A DNA stretch of 64,000 nucleotides from an uncultured Clostridia bacterium (GTDB lineage Bacteria; Bacillota; Clostridia; Peptostreptococcales; Acidaminobacteraceae): assembly GCA_927417275.1 (NCBI GenBank), contig CAKMJV010000033.1:1-64000 (forward strand), written 5' to 3'. Below the pieces are notes generated by a model that was given only the letters and a program-made list of their open reading frames with translations, searched no databases and was not told where the DNA came from. The position numbers and the translations under genes were made by a program. How positions within the stretch are numbered: the stretch's first letter is position 1; the number at the start of each line of letters is the position of its first letter. This document shows, piece by piece, positions 15,878 through 25,164 of the stretch.

Positions 15878-17512
15878 ATGAAAATTATTATTCCTATGTC
15901 CGGACGCGGACAACGGTTTGTAAATAAAGGCTATGAAAAAATTAAACCCTTAATCGAAATAGATGGCAAACCCATCATCGCACATGTGGTGGATATGTTT
16001 TCATTAGAGGATACGTATATCTTTATTTGTGCAAATGACCATTTGGCACAGACGGACCTCAGGCAAGTACTCGAAGGGCTCGTGCCTAATGGCACCATCG
16101 TCGGCATAGACCCGCATAAAAAAGGACCAATTTACGCGGTTCAGCAAGTTTACGATCTCATTTCAGATGCGGAAGAAGTTATCGTGAATTATTGTGATTT
16201 TGGCACCTATTGGGATTATCAAGACTTTTTAGCGCATACGCGAAATCGCGCGGCAGATGGTGCAATTCCAGCGTATAAAGGCTTTCATCCGCATATGCTG
16301 GGCACGACGAATTATGCTTTTATGCGGGATGACGCGCAGTGGATGCTAGAAATTCAGGAAAAAATGCCTTTTACGGATAATCGCATGAACGAGTATGCCT
16401 CATCGGGCACCTATTACTTTAAAACGGGTGAAATTTTAAAAAAATACATGGATTTGACGGTGGCTAAGGATTTACAAGTCAACGGGGAATACTATGTTTC
16501 CGTGGTTTATAATTTGCTTGTGGCAGATGGGCTCAAAGTTTCGATTTATGAAATTCAGCACATGCTTCAATGGGGAACGCCAGAGGATGTAGAGGACTAT
16601 CTGTATCACTCGAATTACTTTAAGAAATTGATGACGCATCCGTCATTTAACGCGCCCGATCCAAATACCGTAAATTTAATTCCGCTTGCTGGAGAAGGTC
16701 AACGCTTTAAAGACGAAGGCTATGAAACGCCTAAGCCGCTTATCGCGCTTTCTGGCAAAGAGATGATATTACAAGCACATGATGCATATCCTAAATCGAA
16801 CCATTCGACGTTTGTGGTATTGAAAAGACATTGTGAGCGTTATGCGATCGATGCGTTGCTTGCGCCGATTGGCGAGGTGGTTATACTTGATGAAGTTACT
16901 GAAGGTCAAGCGATAACGGCGGCTATGGGGGTGCGGCGTGATGCTGCGGACCATCCACTGTTGATTGCAGCATGTGACAACGGACTTTTGATTGATCCAG
17001 AAAAATACAAAAAAATTCTTGAAGACCCTTCTGTGGATGTCGTCTGCTTTAGCTTTAAAAACAATCCCACAGTGGGATCAAATCCGAAAGGGTATGGGTA
17101 TCTCATCACTGATGCATCAGATGTGATCAAAGGCGTCTCAGTAAAGCAACCGATTTCGGCTACGCCCATGCAAGATCATGCCATCGTAGGTGCCTTTTAT
17201 TTTAAATCGGCGAAGGCATTTTTAAAGGGTGTAGACCATCTAAAAGCAAATAATATCCGAGTGAACAACGAGTTTTATATTGATTCGATTATGGGTATTT
17301 TAGATGCATTGCATTTAAAGGGTGTGGCACTGTGCTGTGATTATGAGAGTTGGGGTACGCCAAACGATTATAAAACGTATTGCTACTGGCAAAGTTTCTT
17401 CCACAAAGCGGATTTTCATCCATATCGAATGGAGGGAGATGCGATGTTTCCACCAGAGGAAAGAAATGCTTGGATAAAACAGGCGGTATCCTTTTCACAG
17501 AAATACAGATAG
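15878..17512 (+). CDS. Tandem double nucleotidyltransferase (two NTP-transferase domains)
   Basis: 544 residues made of two related MobA/GT-A-like nucleotidyltransferase domains. Domain 1 (about 1-245) begins IIIPMSGRGQRFVNKGY...KPLIEIDGKPI. Domain 2 (about 268-540) begins LIPLAGEGQRFKDEGYETPKPLIAL. Both carry the G-x-GQRF-x(4)-GY...KPLI nucleotide-binding loop, and both end in a W-GTP motif (QWGTPEDVEDYL and SWGTPNDYKTY), so both look intact. Family members activate phosphorylated sugars, polyols or choline with CTP, UTP or GTP. Two substrates, or one catalytic and one regulatory half, are both possible. It lies within the glycan operon, 30 bp after the aldolase. Confidence 0.85.
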   Translation: MKIIIPMSGRGQRFVNKGYEKIKPLIEIDGKPIIAHVVDMFSLEDTYIFICANDHLAQTDLRQVLEGLVPNGTIVGIDPHKKGPIYAVQQVYDLISDAEEVIVNYCDFGTYWDYQDFLAHTRNRAADGAIPAYKGFHPHMLGTTNYAFMRDDAQWMLEIQEKMPFTDNRMNEYASSGTYYFKTGEILKKYMDLTVAKDLQVNGEYYVSVVYNLLVADGLKVSIYEIQHMLQWGTPEDVEDYLYHSNYFKKLMTHPSFNAPDPNTVNLIPLAGEGQRFKDEGYETPKPLIALSGKEMILQAHDAYPKSNHSTFVVLKRHCERYAIDALLAPIGEVVILDEVTEGQAITAAMGVRRDAADHPLLIAACDNGLLIDPEKYKKILEDPSVDVVCFSFKNNPTVGSNPKGYGYLITDASDVIKGVSVKQPISATPMQDHAIVGAFYFKSAKAFLKGVDHLKANNIRVNNEFYIDSIMGILDALHLKGVALCCDYESWGTPNDYKTYCYWQSFFHKADFHPYRMEGDAMFPPEERNAWIKQAVSFSQKYR

Positions 17513-17534
17513 ATAAAAGAGCGATAGAGGATTT

Positions 17535-17912
17535 ATGATGAAGAAAAATATTTCAGAAGGGCTAAAATATCTTGGCGTGGGCATGGGCGCAGTCGGTATA
17601 GATTTTGTGAGTTATATGCTTATGAGCGGGATAGATCCTTCCATTGCAAAAGGGCTTTCCTATATTTTAGGTGCATGTTTTGCCTTTTTCGCAAACAAGT
17701 ATTGGACCTTTCAGTCAAAACATGCCGTGCACAGAGAAGTGTGGAAATTTGCGGTGCTTTATATCTTAACGTTTTCAGCCAATGTTGGGATTCATGCCGT
17801 CTTGTTAAATCTAGGTATGCATAAACTGGTGGGATTTACATTTGCCACTGGTTTTAGCATCGTAGTGAATTACATCGGTCAAAAATTTTGGGTTTTTAAG
17901 GGGCAAAGGTGA
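17535..17912 (+). CDS. GtrA-family membrane protein (putative polyprenyl-phosphate-sugar flippase)
   Basis: 125 residues with four membrane helices. Family motifs are the conserved FFANKYWTFQSKH after helix 2 and NYIGQKFWVFKGQ at the C terminus. GtrA proteins are small, and in O-antigen glucosylation loci they are thought to flip undecaprenyl-phosphate-linked sugar to the outside, where a GtrC-type membrane enzyme uses it. RBS AGAGG precedes two ATGs (17535 and 17538; the second is better spaced). The stop overlaps the next start (TGATG), so it is coupled to the GT2 enzyme. Confidence 0.9.
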   Translation: MMKKNISEGLKYLGVGMGAVGIDFVSYMLMSGIDPSIAKGLSYILGACFAFFANKYWTFQSKHAVHREVWKFAVLYILTFSANVGIHAVLLNLGMHKLVGFTFATGFSIVVNYIGQKFWVFKGQR

Positions 17913-18631
17913 TGCGAGATAAATTATCGATTGTGGTGCCGTGCTATAATGAACGTGATAACATTCCATTGATATTGGAACGCTTTAAAGCGACCATCGC
18001 GCACAGACAAATAGAAGTGATACTGGTGAATAACGGTTCAACCGATGGCAGTGCAGACGTTTTGGAGGCCATGTTGCCCAACTATCCTTTTGCCAAGTGT
18101 GTAAATGTCCCCTTAAATAAAGGGTATGGATACGGCATCGTCAGTGGGCTTAAGTCTGCGCAAGGTGACTATATCGGCTGGACCCATGCGGACATGCAGA
18201 CGGATCCCGCAGATATTTCAAGGGCTTATGATCAATTGAATCAAGATGTTGAAAAATCAGTGTATTTAAAAGGCAATCGAAAAAAAAGACCGTTTATCGA
18301 CGTCTTTTTTACGGTGGGTATGAGTCTATTTGAATCCATTTATTTAAAAATGCCTTTATGGGATATTAACGCGCAACCCAATATTTTTCCTAAAACATTT
18401 TTTTATGGTTTTGATTATTTTCCAGATGATTTTTCGCTGGATTTATATATGTATTATATGGCGAAACGTAACGGCATGGTGGTTAAGCGTATGGATGTGT
18501 TGTTCACAGAGCGTTTACACGGCACATCCAAATGGAACGATCAAACTTTTAAATCCAAGTGGAAATTTATTAAGCGAACCGTTGCTTTTAGCCGTCAAAT
18601 GAAACGTTCACTTAAACGGACGTATAAATAA
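17912..18631 (+). CDS. GT2 glycosyltransferase (dolichol-phosphate-mannose-synthase/GtrB-like)
   Basis: 239 residues, a soluble GT-A domain: LSIVVPCYNERDNIPLIL, then EVILVNNGSTDGSADVL, then the metal-binding THADMQTDP (DxD-type) and LKGNRKKRPF. This matches polyprenyl-phosphate glycosyltransferases of family 2, although the C-terminal membrane helices of GtrB are absent, as in yeast-type Dpm1. It would transfer the activated sugar to a lipid phosphate on the cytosolic face. The ATG at 17912 overlaps the gtrA-like stop by one base; a GTG three bases earlier is a weaker choice. Confidence 0.88.
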   Translation: MRDKLSIVVPCYNERDNIPLILERFKATIAHRQIEVILVNNGSTDGSADVLEAMLPNYPFAKCVNVPLNKGYGYGIVSGLKSAQGDYIGWTHADMQTDPADISRAYDQLNQDVEKSVYLKGNRKKRPFIDVFFTVGMSLFESIYLKMPLWDINAQPNIFPKTFFYGFDYFPDDFSLDLYMYYMAKRNGMVVKRMDVLFTERLHGTSKWNDQTFKSKWKFIKRTVAFSRQMKRSLKRTYK

Positions 18632-18663
18632 AGCATTAAAGGGTGTTAAAAAGGAGTAAATAA

Positions 18664-19266
18664 ATGGAACTGATTAGCCACAGAGTAAACAATGTTGCGG
18701 GACTTGAAACCTTGTCAGAAACATATGGTGTTGAGCTTGATTTACGTGACGAGAACGGAACACTGATCCTTTCACACGATCCTTTTTCTGTAGGTGAGTT
18801 GTTTGAAGATTATTTAAAAAAATATCGACATGGCACTATGATTTTAAACATTAAAAGCGAGCGCATCGAGCATCGCGTACTTGAACTTATTAATAAATAT
18901 CAGATAAAATCTTATTTTTTCCTAGATTCATCTTTTCCGATGATTTTCTTGCTTTCTAATAATGGTGAGAAAAATATCGCATTGCGTTTTTCAGAATATG
19001 AGGGGATGGATACGATTAGGGCGATGGCAGGGAAAGTGGCGTGGATTTGGGTGGATTGTTTCACACAGTTTCCAGTGACGAAGGCCATTTATGATGAAAT
19101 GAAAGCATTGGGTTATAAGCTCTGTATGGTATCTCCAGAACTTCAGGGCAGAGAAGAAGATATAATAGATTACCGCACCTATTGTGAAAAAGAAGGCATT
19201 CTCTTTGATGCAGTTTGTACGAAAGAAAAAAACTTTGATAAATGGGAGCGTATGAATGTACTTTAA
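18664..19266 (+). CDS. Small GDPD/PI-PLC-like TIM-barrel protein
   Basis: 200 residues. The N terminus, LISHRVNN...GVELDLRDENGTLILSHDPF, contains the core of glycerophosphodiester phosphodiesterases: the first catalytic His-Arg (residues 6-7), the Glu-x-Asp metal pair (about 24-26) and the second His-Asp (about 38-39). The rest forms short beta-alpha units ending in VCTKEKNFDKW. It is shorter than a typical GDPD (about 240-250), and the usual ENT after the first His is replaced. A phosphodiesterase acting on a glycerophosphate-like glycan group is possible; activity is unproven. Good RBS (AAGGAG); it overlaps the next gene by 11 bp. Confidence 0.7.
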   Translation: MELISHRVNNVAGLETLSETYGVELDLRDENGTLILSHDPFSVGELFEDYLKKYRHGTMILNIKSERIEHRVLELINKYQIKSYFFLDSSFPMIFLLSNNGEKNIALRFSEYEGMDTIRAMAGKVAWIWVDCFTQFPVTKAIYDEMKALGYKLCMVSPELQGREEDIIDYRTYCEKEGILFDAVCTKEKNFDKWERMNVL

Positions 19267-20869
19267 GAATTTAGGTAAAGCAAAGATCGTTTTAGGTCTT
19301 TTAATCGTGTTGATTGTTTCTGGTGTTGCTTATCTGACGTATAATTATTTCTTTTCAAAGGGCAATACTGAAGGGGAGAAATTGGTGTTTGGCCGTAATA
19401 ACGACTCAATTGCGCTCGATCCAGCCATCGTATCAGATACGGAGTCCTTTCAAGTGACGGCTAACATCTATGAAACGCTGGTTAAGTTTGAAAAGGGTGG
19501 GACGACGATTATGCCTGGACTTGCTGAAAGTTGGAAAGTCAGTGAAGATGGCATGACGTGGCACTTTAAAATAAGAAAAGATGTTAAATTTCACGATGGC
19601 ACAGATTTAAATGCTAAGGTGGTAGCCTTTAATTTTCAAAGGTGGATGGATCCCAACAGTCCCTATCATACGGGTCAATTTATCTACTGGCGATATTGCT
19701 TTGGTGATTATCCTGGTGTCGTTAAAAATGTTACTGCTCTATCAGACGAAACACTTGAAATCGTATTAAATGAACCTTATTCTCCGTTTTTAAGTGCACT
19801 TTCTATGCCAGCTTTTGGTATTGCAAGTCAATCATCGATTATTAAGTATAATGAAACATTAAGAACGCATCCAGTTGGGACAGGGCCATTTGTTTTTAAA
19901 TCATGGGAACCAAATGAACATATCATACTCACTCGATTTAATGGGTATTGGGCTGGGGAAGCAAAAGTAGCTGAAATTGAGTTTCGAATCATTGATGCCG
20001 ATCAAGACCGCGTTGATCTTTTAAGAAACGGTGAAGTCCATATTATTGATCAACTGACACAAGCAGATGCGGCACAAATTAATGCAAGTGATGATTTGAA
20101 ATTATTTTATAGGCCTTTTTTTAACATCGGTTATTTGGCACTGAATAATTCTATTGCGCCTTTTGATGATCTGAATGTAAGGAAAGCAGTGAGTTTACTC
20201 ATCGATAAAAGTGCACTTATAGATGAAGCTAAGAATGCTTTGGCACGTCCAGCAAACTCGTTTTTACCCCCTGTGATTATGGGTTATCATGAAGGCATAA
20301 AATCCGACGCGTTAGATATCGAAAAAGCAAAGCAATTAATTGTTGAAGCGGGATATCCTGAGGGATTAGAAGTCACCTTATGGGTTATGGATCGTCCACG
20401 AACGTATTTACCTAATCCTGTGGTAACGGCTATGGCGCTAAAGGAACAGCTTGAAAAAGGCAATATTTTTGTTACCCTTGAAATCATTCCATGGGACAGT
20501 TATATAGAAGATATAAAAAAAGGCATTCATGAAATGGCTTTAATTGGTTGGAACGGAGACATCGTGGATCCGGATAACTTTCTCTATACGATTTTCACAT
20601 CCGATGATTCAAATCCAGGACTAAGTTTCAATTATGCCTTTTATAAGAACGATAAAGTTGATCGTCTTTTGGTTCAAGCGCGACGTGTTTCAGATTTGGA
20701 GTTTAGAACGAGTTTGTATCGTGAGCTACAAGAAATCATTTCAAAGGATGTTGTATCCATTCCCCTAATTCACACCATGACAGCCATCGGGGTAAGTGGT
20801 CGAATATCTGGGTTTGAACCGCATATAACAGGTGAAGAAATCCTATTTAAAGTGGACTTGTTGCCTTAA
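19256..20869 (+). CDS. ABC-type extracellular solute-binding protein, family 5 (oligopeptide/nickel type), membrane-anchored
   Basis: 537 residues. One uncleaved-looking N-terminal helix (about 10-33) has no lipobox Cys, and the rest is a full SBP family 5 domain: PGLAESWKVSEDGMTWHFKIRKDVKFHDG near residue 85, then HPVGTGPFVFKSW and VRKAVSLLIDKSALI. Relatives bind peptides, nickel complexes or opines for ABC import. No permease or ATPase of that importer is nearby; downstream are a small anchored protein, a sensor kinase and a response regulator. I infer it presents a ligand to the kinase rather than to a transporter. Confidence 0.85.
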   Translation: MYFKNLGKAKIVLGLLIVLIVSGVAYLTYNYFFSKGNTEGEKLVFGRNNDSIALDPAIVSDTESFQVTANIYETLVKFEKGGTTIMPGLAESWKVSEDGMTWHFKIRKDVKFHDGTDLNAKVVAFNFQRWMDPNSPYHTGQFIYWRYCFGDYPGVVKNVTALSDETLEIVLNEPYSPFLSALSMPAFGIASQSSIIKYNETLRTHPVGTGPFVFKSWEPNEHIILTRFNGYWAGEAKVAEIEFRIIDADQDRVDLLRNGEVHIIDQLTQADAAQINASDDLKLFYRPFFNIGYLALNNSIAPFDDLNVRKAVSLLIDKSALIDEAKNALARPANSFLPPVIMGYHEGIKSDALDIEKAKQLIVEAGYPEGLEVTLWVMDRPRTYLPNPVVTAMALKEQLEKGNIFVTLEIIPWDSYIEDIKKGIHEMALIGWNGDIVDPDNFLYTIFTSDDSNPGLSFNYAFYKNDKVDRLLVQARRVSDLEFRTSLYRELQEIISKDVVSIPLIHTMTAIGVSGRISGFEPHITGEEILFKVDLLP

Positions 20870-20882
20870 TTTTGGAGGAAAG

Positions 20883-21482
20883 ATGAATCGAAAAATGGAC
20901 CTTATGGTTTTACCTGTAATTATAGGTGTTTTTATGATCCTAATGTTTTCCATCGGTGCGCCAAAGCGCCAATCGGATTTAGAAAACATGCCCTCTTTGC
21001 CTAGGCCTATTGCAAAAGAAACCATACTCATCACTTCAGCGGGTCAAAGTACAGATACTTATATCGTAAAAGATATTGCAAACAAGTTGATGATTCATAA
21101 TTATTTTATGCCACAAGCAACGACATTTGACCTAGATGAGATCAATACCATCGTTTTCGTCATCGGTTATAGCCGAATGAGTGAAAAACTCTACGCATTA
21201 GACTATGATGCAGAACTTGAACGTTTGGAAAATCTCCTCGAAAAGGGTTTGCAACAGAAAATGTCGCTTATAACCGTTTATATAGGTGGCGATTACAGAT
21301 ACGATGAAGATTCATATGCACTGTTAGAACTCATAGGTTCAAAATCAGATTATATCATCGCAACGGCGGACGAATCCAGTAATCAAGCGCTGCATATTAT
21401 CTCTAAAGCGCATAGTATTCCTCTAACCATCGTGCAAAGGCTTACAGATATCACAGAGCCATTTGCTTCTGCTTTTAGATAG
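20883..21482 (+). CDS. Membrane-anchored protein of unknown function (DUF6305-like)
   Basis: 199 residues from the ATG at 20883 (TTTGGAGGAA upstream). One N-terminal helix (about 7-23) is followed by a globular extracytoplasmic domain starting LPRPIAKETILITSAGQSTDTYIVKDIANKL. The ITSAGQS-D pattern recalls the DUF6305 family, for which I know no function; this match is from memory and weak. It lies 13 bp after the solute-binding protein and 10 bp before the sensor kinase, so it probably takes part in the same sensing complex. Confidence 0.6.
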   Translation: MNRKMDLMVLPVIIGVFMILMFSIGAPKRQSDLENMPSLPRPIAKETILITSAGQSTDTYIVKDIANKLMIHNYFMPQATTFDLDEINTIVFVIGYSRMSEKLYALDYDAELERLENLLEKGLQQKMSLITVYIGGDYRYDEDSYALLELIGSKSDYIIATADESSNQALHIISKAHSIPLTIVQRLTDITEPFASAFR

Positions 21483-21492
21483 GGAGGGGCAT

Positions 21493-22848
21493 ATGACGTT
21501 GAGATATCAAGAGATAAAGTATGTTGTTTGGGCAATAGGATTATTAATACTCACTTACCTAATTCCCGTCACTACAGATTTTGTTTGGATCGAAATCGTA
21601 GCAAAAATTCGAGAAGCTATTAATTCTGGGGATAGTGGACCGTTAATCATGTCATCGGCGATATATAGCATCGTATATACCGTTCAAAATGTCGTTACTT
21701 TTTTAGCGGTATTTTGTTTAACTTTAAGTTTCAATCGCTATAAAAAAATTTCATTTTTAATTAATTCAGGGGTTACGTTAATCAGTTTTGCATTAATCAA
21801 TCATACGATTAACACATGGCAACTTATACCTTGGGAGTCCTTCTCAAGTATCGTTTCAGCGATTACGGTACTCTTGCTGATAAAAAACAGTTTTCATTTA
21901 AACAATAATTTTTATAGAACTGTAGTTATTGCTACGATGGTCTTTTTTGCCTTTCAATGGTTAAATATGATGCCTCTGTTTTCAAATGGTCAATTTGGAA
22001 TCACAGATATACCCGTAAGTATAAAAATAACCTCTCAATACTTACAAAGTGATGCGGTATTAAATTTTGTAGGATTGGCATTCTTTATACCTTTGTTTTT
22101 ATCGGCATTGATTACTTCTACGCTTTTCGTAAGTTTCGATAAGAACATAGCCATCGCACATGAAAATCATGCCAAAGAAATCGCATTAGAAACCATTAGG
22201 GCTACTGCATTGGAACAACGTGTTTATCTTGAAATCAATTCAATCGCACATGATTTAAAAACACCGCTTGTTACCATACGCGGACTAAATTCTCTATTGA
22301 TGTTATCTCCAGACCAAGAAAAAACGATGGTCTATTCAGAAAAAATAGACAGTGCAGTGGAAAAAATGTCAGATATGATTTCTGCGTTTTTATATGAGAC
22401 TTCAAAACAAAGAATGTCCGTTTCTGATTTGGTGGACTATATGCGCGCTCAAATTCCAATTGATGATGACTATTTGCGTGTTACCACAGAGATTGAAACT
22501 GATTTACCGGAAATTTACATTAATAAAATTCGCGTATCTAGAGCGATGATTAATATCGTTGAAAATGCCATACGTGTTCCAAGTTTATATCCAATTAAAG
22601 AAGTTGATATAAATGCAAAGCGTGAAACGGGCTATGTTTGTATAGAAATCATAGACAACGGGACAGGCATTTCCAGTGAAAAACTAAAAGAAATATGGAA
22701 CATGGGATACAGTGATTATAATTCTACGGGATTGGGCCTGTTTTTTGTTAAAAAGATAATTGAAGAAAATGGTGGAACCGTTACAATACAAAGTGTTGTA
22801 GGTACTGGAACCACAGTTCAGATGCGATTTCCAACTTTTGAAAGGTAG
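21493..22848 (+). CDS. Sensor histidine kinase with polytopic membrane input domain
   Basis: 451 residues. About six membrane helices cover residues 10-225, then HisKA with the phosphoacceptor in INSIAHDLKTPLVTIRG (H-box), then an HATPase domain: N-box INIVENAIR, G1 DNGTGIS, G2 STGLGLFFVKKII. All core kinase motifs are present. The large membrane domain with short loops suggests sensing through the membrane or through partner proteins such as the two anchored proteins encoded before it. The ATG at 21493 has GGGAGGGG just upstream. The cognate regulator starts six bases after the stop. Confidence 0.93.
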   Translation: MTLRYQEIKYVVWAIGLLILTYLIPVTTDFVWIEIVAKIREAINSGDSGPLIMSSAIYSIVYTVQNVVTFLAVFCLTLSFNRYKKISFLINSGVTLISFALINHTINTWQLIPWESFSSIVSAITVLLLIKNSFHLNNNFYRTVVIATMVFFAFQWLNMMPLFSNGQFGITDIPVSIKITSQYLQSDAVLNFVGLAFFIPLFLSALITSTLFVSFDKNIAIAHENHAKEIALETIRATALEQRVYLEINSIAHDLKTPLVTIRGLNSLLMLSPDQEKTMVYSEKIDSAVEKMSDMISAFLYETSKQRMSVSDLVDYMRAQIPIDDDYLRVTTEIETDLPEIYINKIRVSRAMINIVENAIRVPSLYPIKEVDINAKRETGYVCIEIIDNGTGISSEKLKEIWNMGYSDYNSTGLGLFFVKKIIEENGGTVTIQSVVGTGTTVQMRFPTFER

Positions 22849-22854
22849 GTTGAT

Positions 22855-23493
22855 ATGTCAAAGGCAAAAATACTTGTAATAGATGATGATGAAGACATTG
22901 TTTACACCATCACTGAGATATGCAGCTACGCAGGATATGAAGTTATTAGTGCCAACAATGGACAAAAAGGTTATGAGCTTTATAAAAAAGTAATGCCTGA
23001 TTTGGTAATCGTTGATTTTCACATGCCGGGTTGGGATGGCATGAAAACGGTTCGACAACTAAAAATGCTTGATGAAGCCGCAGCCGTACTCGTTTTAACA
23101 GTTGATGAAAGACAAGAAGTGTCTGATCGATTTATAGAAGTTGGCGCATCGGATTTTGCGATAAAACCTATAAAAGCACCAGATTTAATCGCGCGCATAA
23201 ATGTAAATTTAAAAATCAGTGCCATTCAACGCGCTGCAAAGAAAGCGAAGGAAAATGTTTTCGTAGACAAAGGCATTTCTGCGGCTACATTATCATTAAT
23301 CGTTGGTTTTTTAAAAGATCAAAAAGAGGAACTAACGATGGAGGAAATTTCTTCAGGTGTTAGTTTGGCTTACCAAACAGTACATCGTTATATACAGCAT
23401 ATGCTAGAAAACGAAGTGATCGAAGTAATCCCTATATATGGTCAATTGGGTAGACCCAAGAATAAATATAAATTGCAAATGTTAACAAAGTGA
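22855..23493 (+). CDS. Response regulator, CitB/DcuR-like
   Basis: 212 residues. The receiver domain (1-120) has DDDED at its acidic pocket, the phosphoacceptor Asp in VIVDFHMPGWDG, and the Thr and Lys of TVDE and KPIK. The C-terminal domain (about 135-212) contains ELTMEEISSGVSLAYQTVHRYIQHMLENEVIEV, then GRPKNKYKL, which is the helix-turn-helix form of DcuR/DpiA (CitB) regulators that control carboxylate uptake and metabolism. Likely target: the transporter/peptidase pair immediately downstream. Confidence 0.92.
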   Translation: MSKAKILVIDDDEDIVYTITEICSYAGYEVISANNGQKGYELYKKVMPDLVIVDFHMPGWDGMKTVRQLKMLDEAAAVLVLTVDERQEVSDRFIEVGASDFAIKPIKAPDLIARINVNLKISAIQRAAKKAKENVFVDKGISAATLSLIVGFLKDQKEELTMEEISSGVSLAYQTVHRYIQHMLENEVIEVIPIYGQLGRPKNKYKLQMLTK

Positions 23494-23535
23494 TAACAGA
23501 CTATTAAAAAAAGTTCAGAGAAAAAAGAGAGAAAA

Positions 23536-23564
23536 TTCAAAATTTACCTTTCAAATCGTATAAT
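23536..23564 (+). promoter_or_regulatory. Promoter of the AbgT-family transporter gene
   Basis: TTCAAA (23536-23541), 17-bp spacer, TATAAT (23559-23564). The weak -35 with a perfect -10 fits an activated promoter, as expected if the upstream response regulator controls it. Confidence 0.6.
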
Positions 23565-23601
23565 AGGTTTATCAACAAAAATACTTTATGGGAGGTAACA
23601 C

Positions 23602-25149
23602 ATGAGTGTAAAAAACACGACAGCGAAAAAGTCTGGCTTATTCAACAGATTTTTGAATCTCGTTGAGCGCGGTGGTAACAAATTGCCACATCCTGTAACA
23701 ATCTTTGTTATTTTGTCTTTATTAGTCATTATTATTTCAGAAATTGGTGCAAGAACTGGCATGAGCGTATCATATTATGATGCGAGATCTAAAGCTGATG
23801 CAACAGTTACAGCAGTATCATTAATGAATGCTGAAGGTTTAAGATACATTTTTAATTCAGCAGTTAAAAACTTTACAGGTTTTGCACCATTAGGTACAGT
23901 ACTTGTAGCGATGCTGGGTGTTGGCGTTGCTGAAGGCACTGGATTAATCGGCGCAGCGCTTAAGAAAATCGTTTTAGGTACACCTAAAAAATTAATTACG
24001 GCAGTTGTTGTATTAATGGGTGTTATGTCTAACGTTGCATCAGATGCAGGTTATGTTGTATTGGTTCCACTTGGTGCCATCGTATTTTTAAGTTTTGGTA
24101 GACATCCTTTAGCGGGTCTTGCAGCAGCTTTTGCTGGTGTTTCTGCTGGTTTCTCAGCAAACCTACTATTAGGTACACTTGATCCACTATTGGCAGGTAT
24201 TACAAACGAAGCCATCGCAGTGGGTGGATATGATTTTACGATCTTACCAACAGCAAACTACTACTTTATGTTTGTTTCTACGTTCTTACTAACGATTTTA
24301 GGTACATTTGTTACTGAAAAAATCGTTGAGCCAAGATTGGGCGAATATAAAGGACCTAAGTTAATTGAATCGATGGAAGTTACTGCAGCTGAGAGAAAAG
24401 GTTTAAAAGCAGCAGGAATCTCAATTTTACTTTTTTCTGCTTTAATGCTCTTTTTAACGGTTCCTGATAACGCGATTTTAAAAGTAGTAACAGAGTTAAA
24501 ACCACAAGGCGATTTAAATCCATTTATCGGTAGCGGCCTTGTACCTACGATTATGTTGTTCTTCTTAATTCCTGGTATTGCATTTGGTTTGGCATCAGGC
24601 ACAATTAAGAGCGATAAAGATGTCGTTCATAGCATGGGTAAAGCGATGGCATCTATGGGTGGCTATCTTGTTTTAGCATTTACTGCGGCACAATTTGTTG
24701 CATATTTTGGTTATACACAACTTGGTATTATATTAGCAGTAAGTGGTGCAAACTTCTTACAAGCAATCGGATTTACAGGTTTACCACTTGTATTAGGATT
24801 CATCGCAGTTGCAGCCTTTATTAATCTATTTATTGGTTCAGCTTCTGCAAAATGGGCGATTATGGCGCCAATCTTTATTCCTATGTTAATTCGTATGGGT
24901 ATCACACCTGAGTTTACGCAGTTGGCTTATAGAATTGGTGACTCAACTACAAATATTATTTCACCACTTATGTCATATTTTGCTGTAATCGTAACATTTG
25001 CGCAAAAATATGATGAAGACACAGGTATTGGTACGCTTATATCTGCGATGTTACCTTATACCATCGTATTCTTACTAGGATGGACAGTAATGATGGTAAT
25101 TTGGTACATGACTGGTTTACCAATTGGTCCAGATGCGTTCATGCGTTAA
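23602..25149 (+). CDS. AbgT-family transporter (p-aminobenzoyl-glutamate type)
   Basis: 515 residues with about 11-13 membrane segments. The start FNRFLNLVERGGNKLPHPVTIFVIL and the repeated hairpin regions (MLGVGVAEGTGLIGAALKK; FIGSASAKWAIMAPIFIPML; YRIGDSTTNIISPLMSYFAVIVTFAQ) are characteristic of the AbgT family. E. coli AbgT imports p-aminobenzoyl-glutamate, and other members export sulfonamides. Gene order with an M20 peptidase recalls E. coli abgABT and favours import of an amide- or peptide-linked substrate that is then hydrolysed. RBS GGGAGG. Confidence 0.92.
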   Translation: MSVKNTTAKKSGLFNRFLNLVERGGNKLPHPVTIFVILSLLVIIISEIGARTGMSVSYYDARSKADATVTAVSLMNAEGLRYIFNSAVKNFTGFAPLGTVLVAMLGVGVAEGTGLIGAALKKIVLGTPKKLITAVVVLMGVMSNVASDAGYVVLVPLGAIVFLSFGRHPLAGLAAAFAGVSAGFSANLLLGTLDPLLAGITNEAIAVGGYDFTILPTANYYFMFVSTFLLTILGTFVTEKIVEPRLGEYKGPKLIESMEVTAAERKGLKAAGISILLFSALMLFLTVPDNAILKVVTELKPQGDLNPFIGSGLVPTIMLFFLIPGIAFGLASGTIKSDKDVVHSMGKAMASMGGYLVLAFTAAQFVAYFGYTQLGIILAVSGANFLQAIGFTGLPLVLGFIAVAAFINLFIGSASAKWAIMAPIFIPMLIRMGITPEFTQLAYRIGDSTTNIISPLMSYFAVIVTFAQKYDEDTGIGTLISAMLPYTIVFLLGWTVMMVIWYMTGLPIGPDAFMR

Positions 25150-25164
25150 TTCCGTACAAAACTC

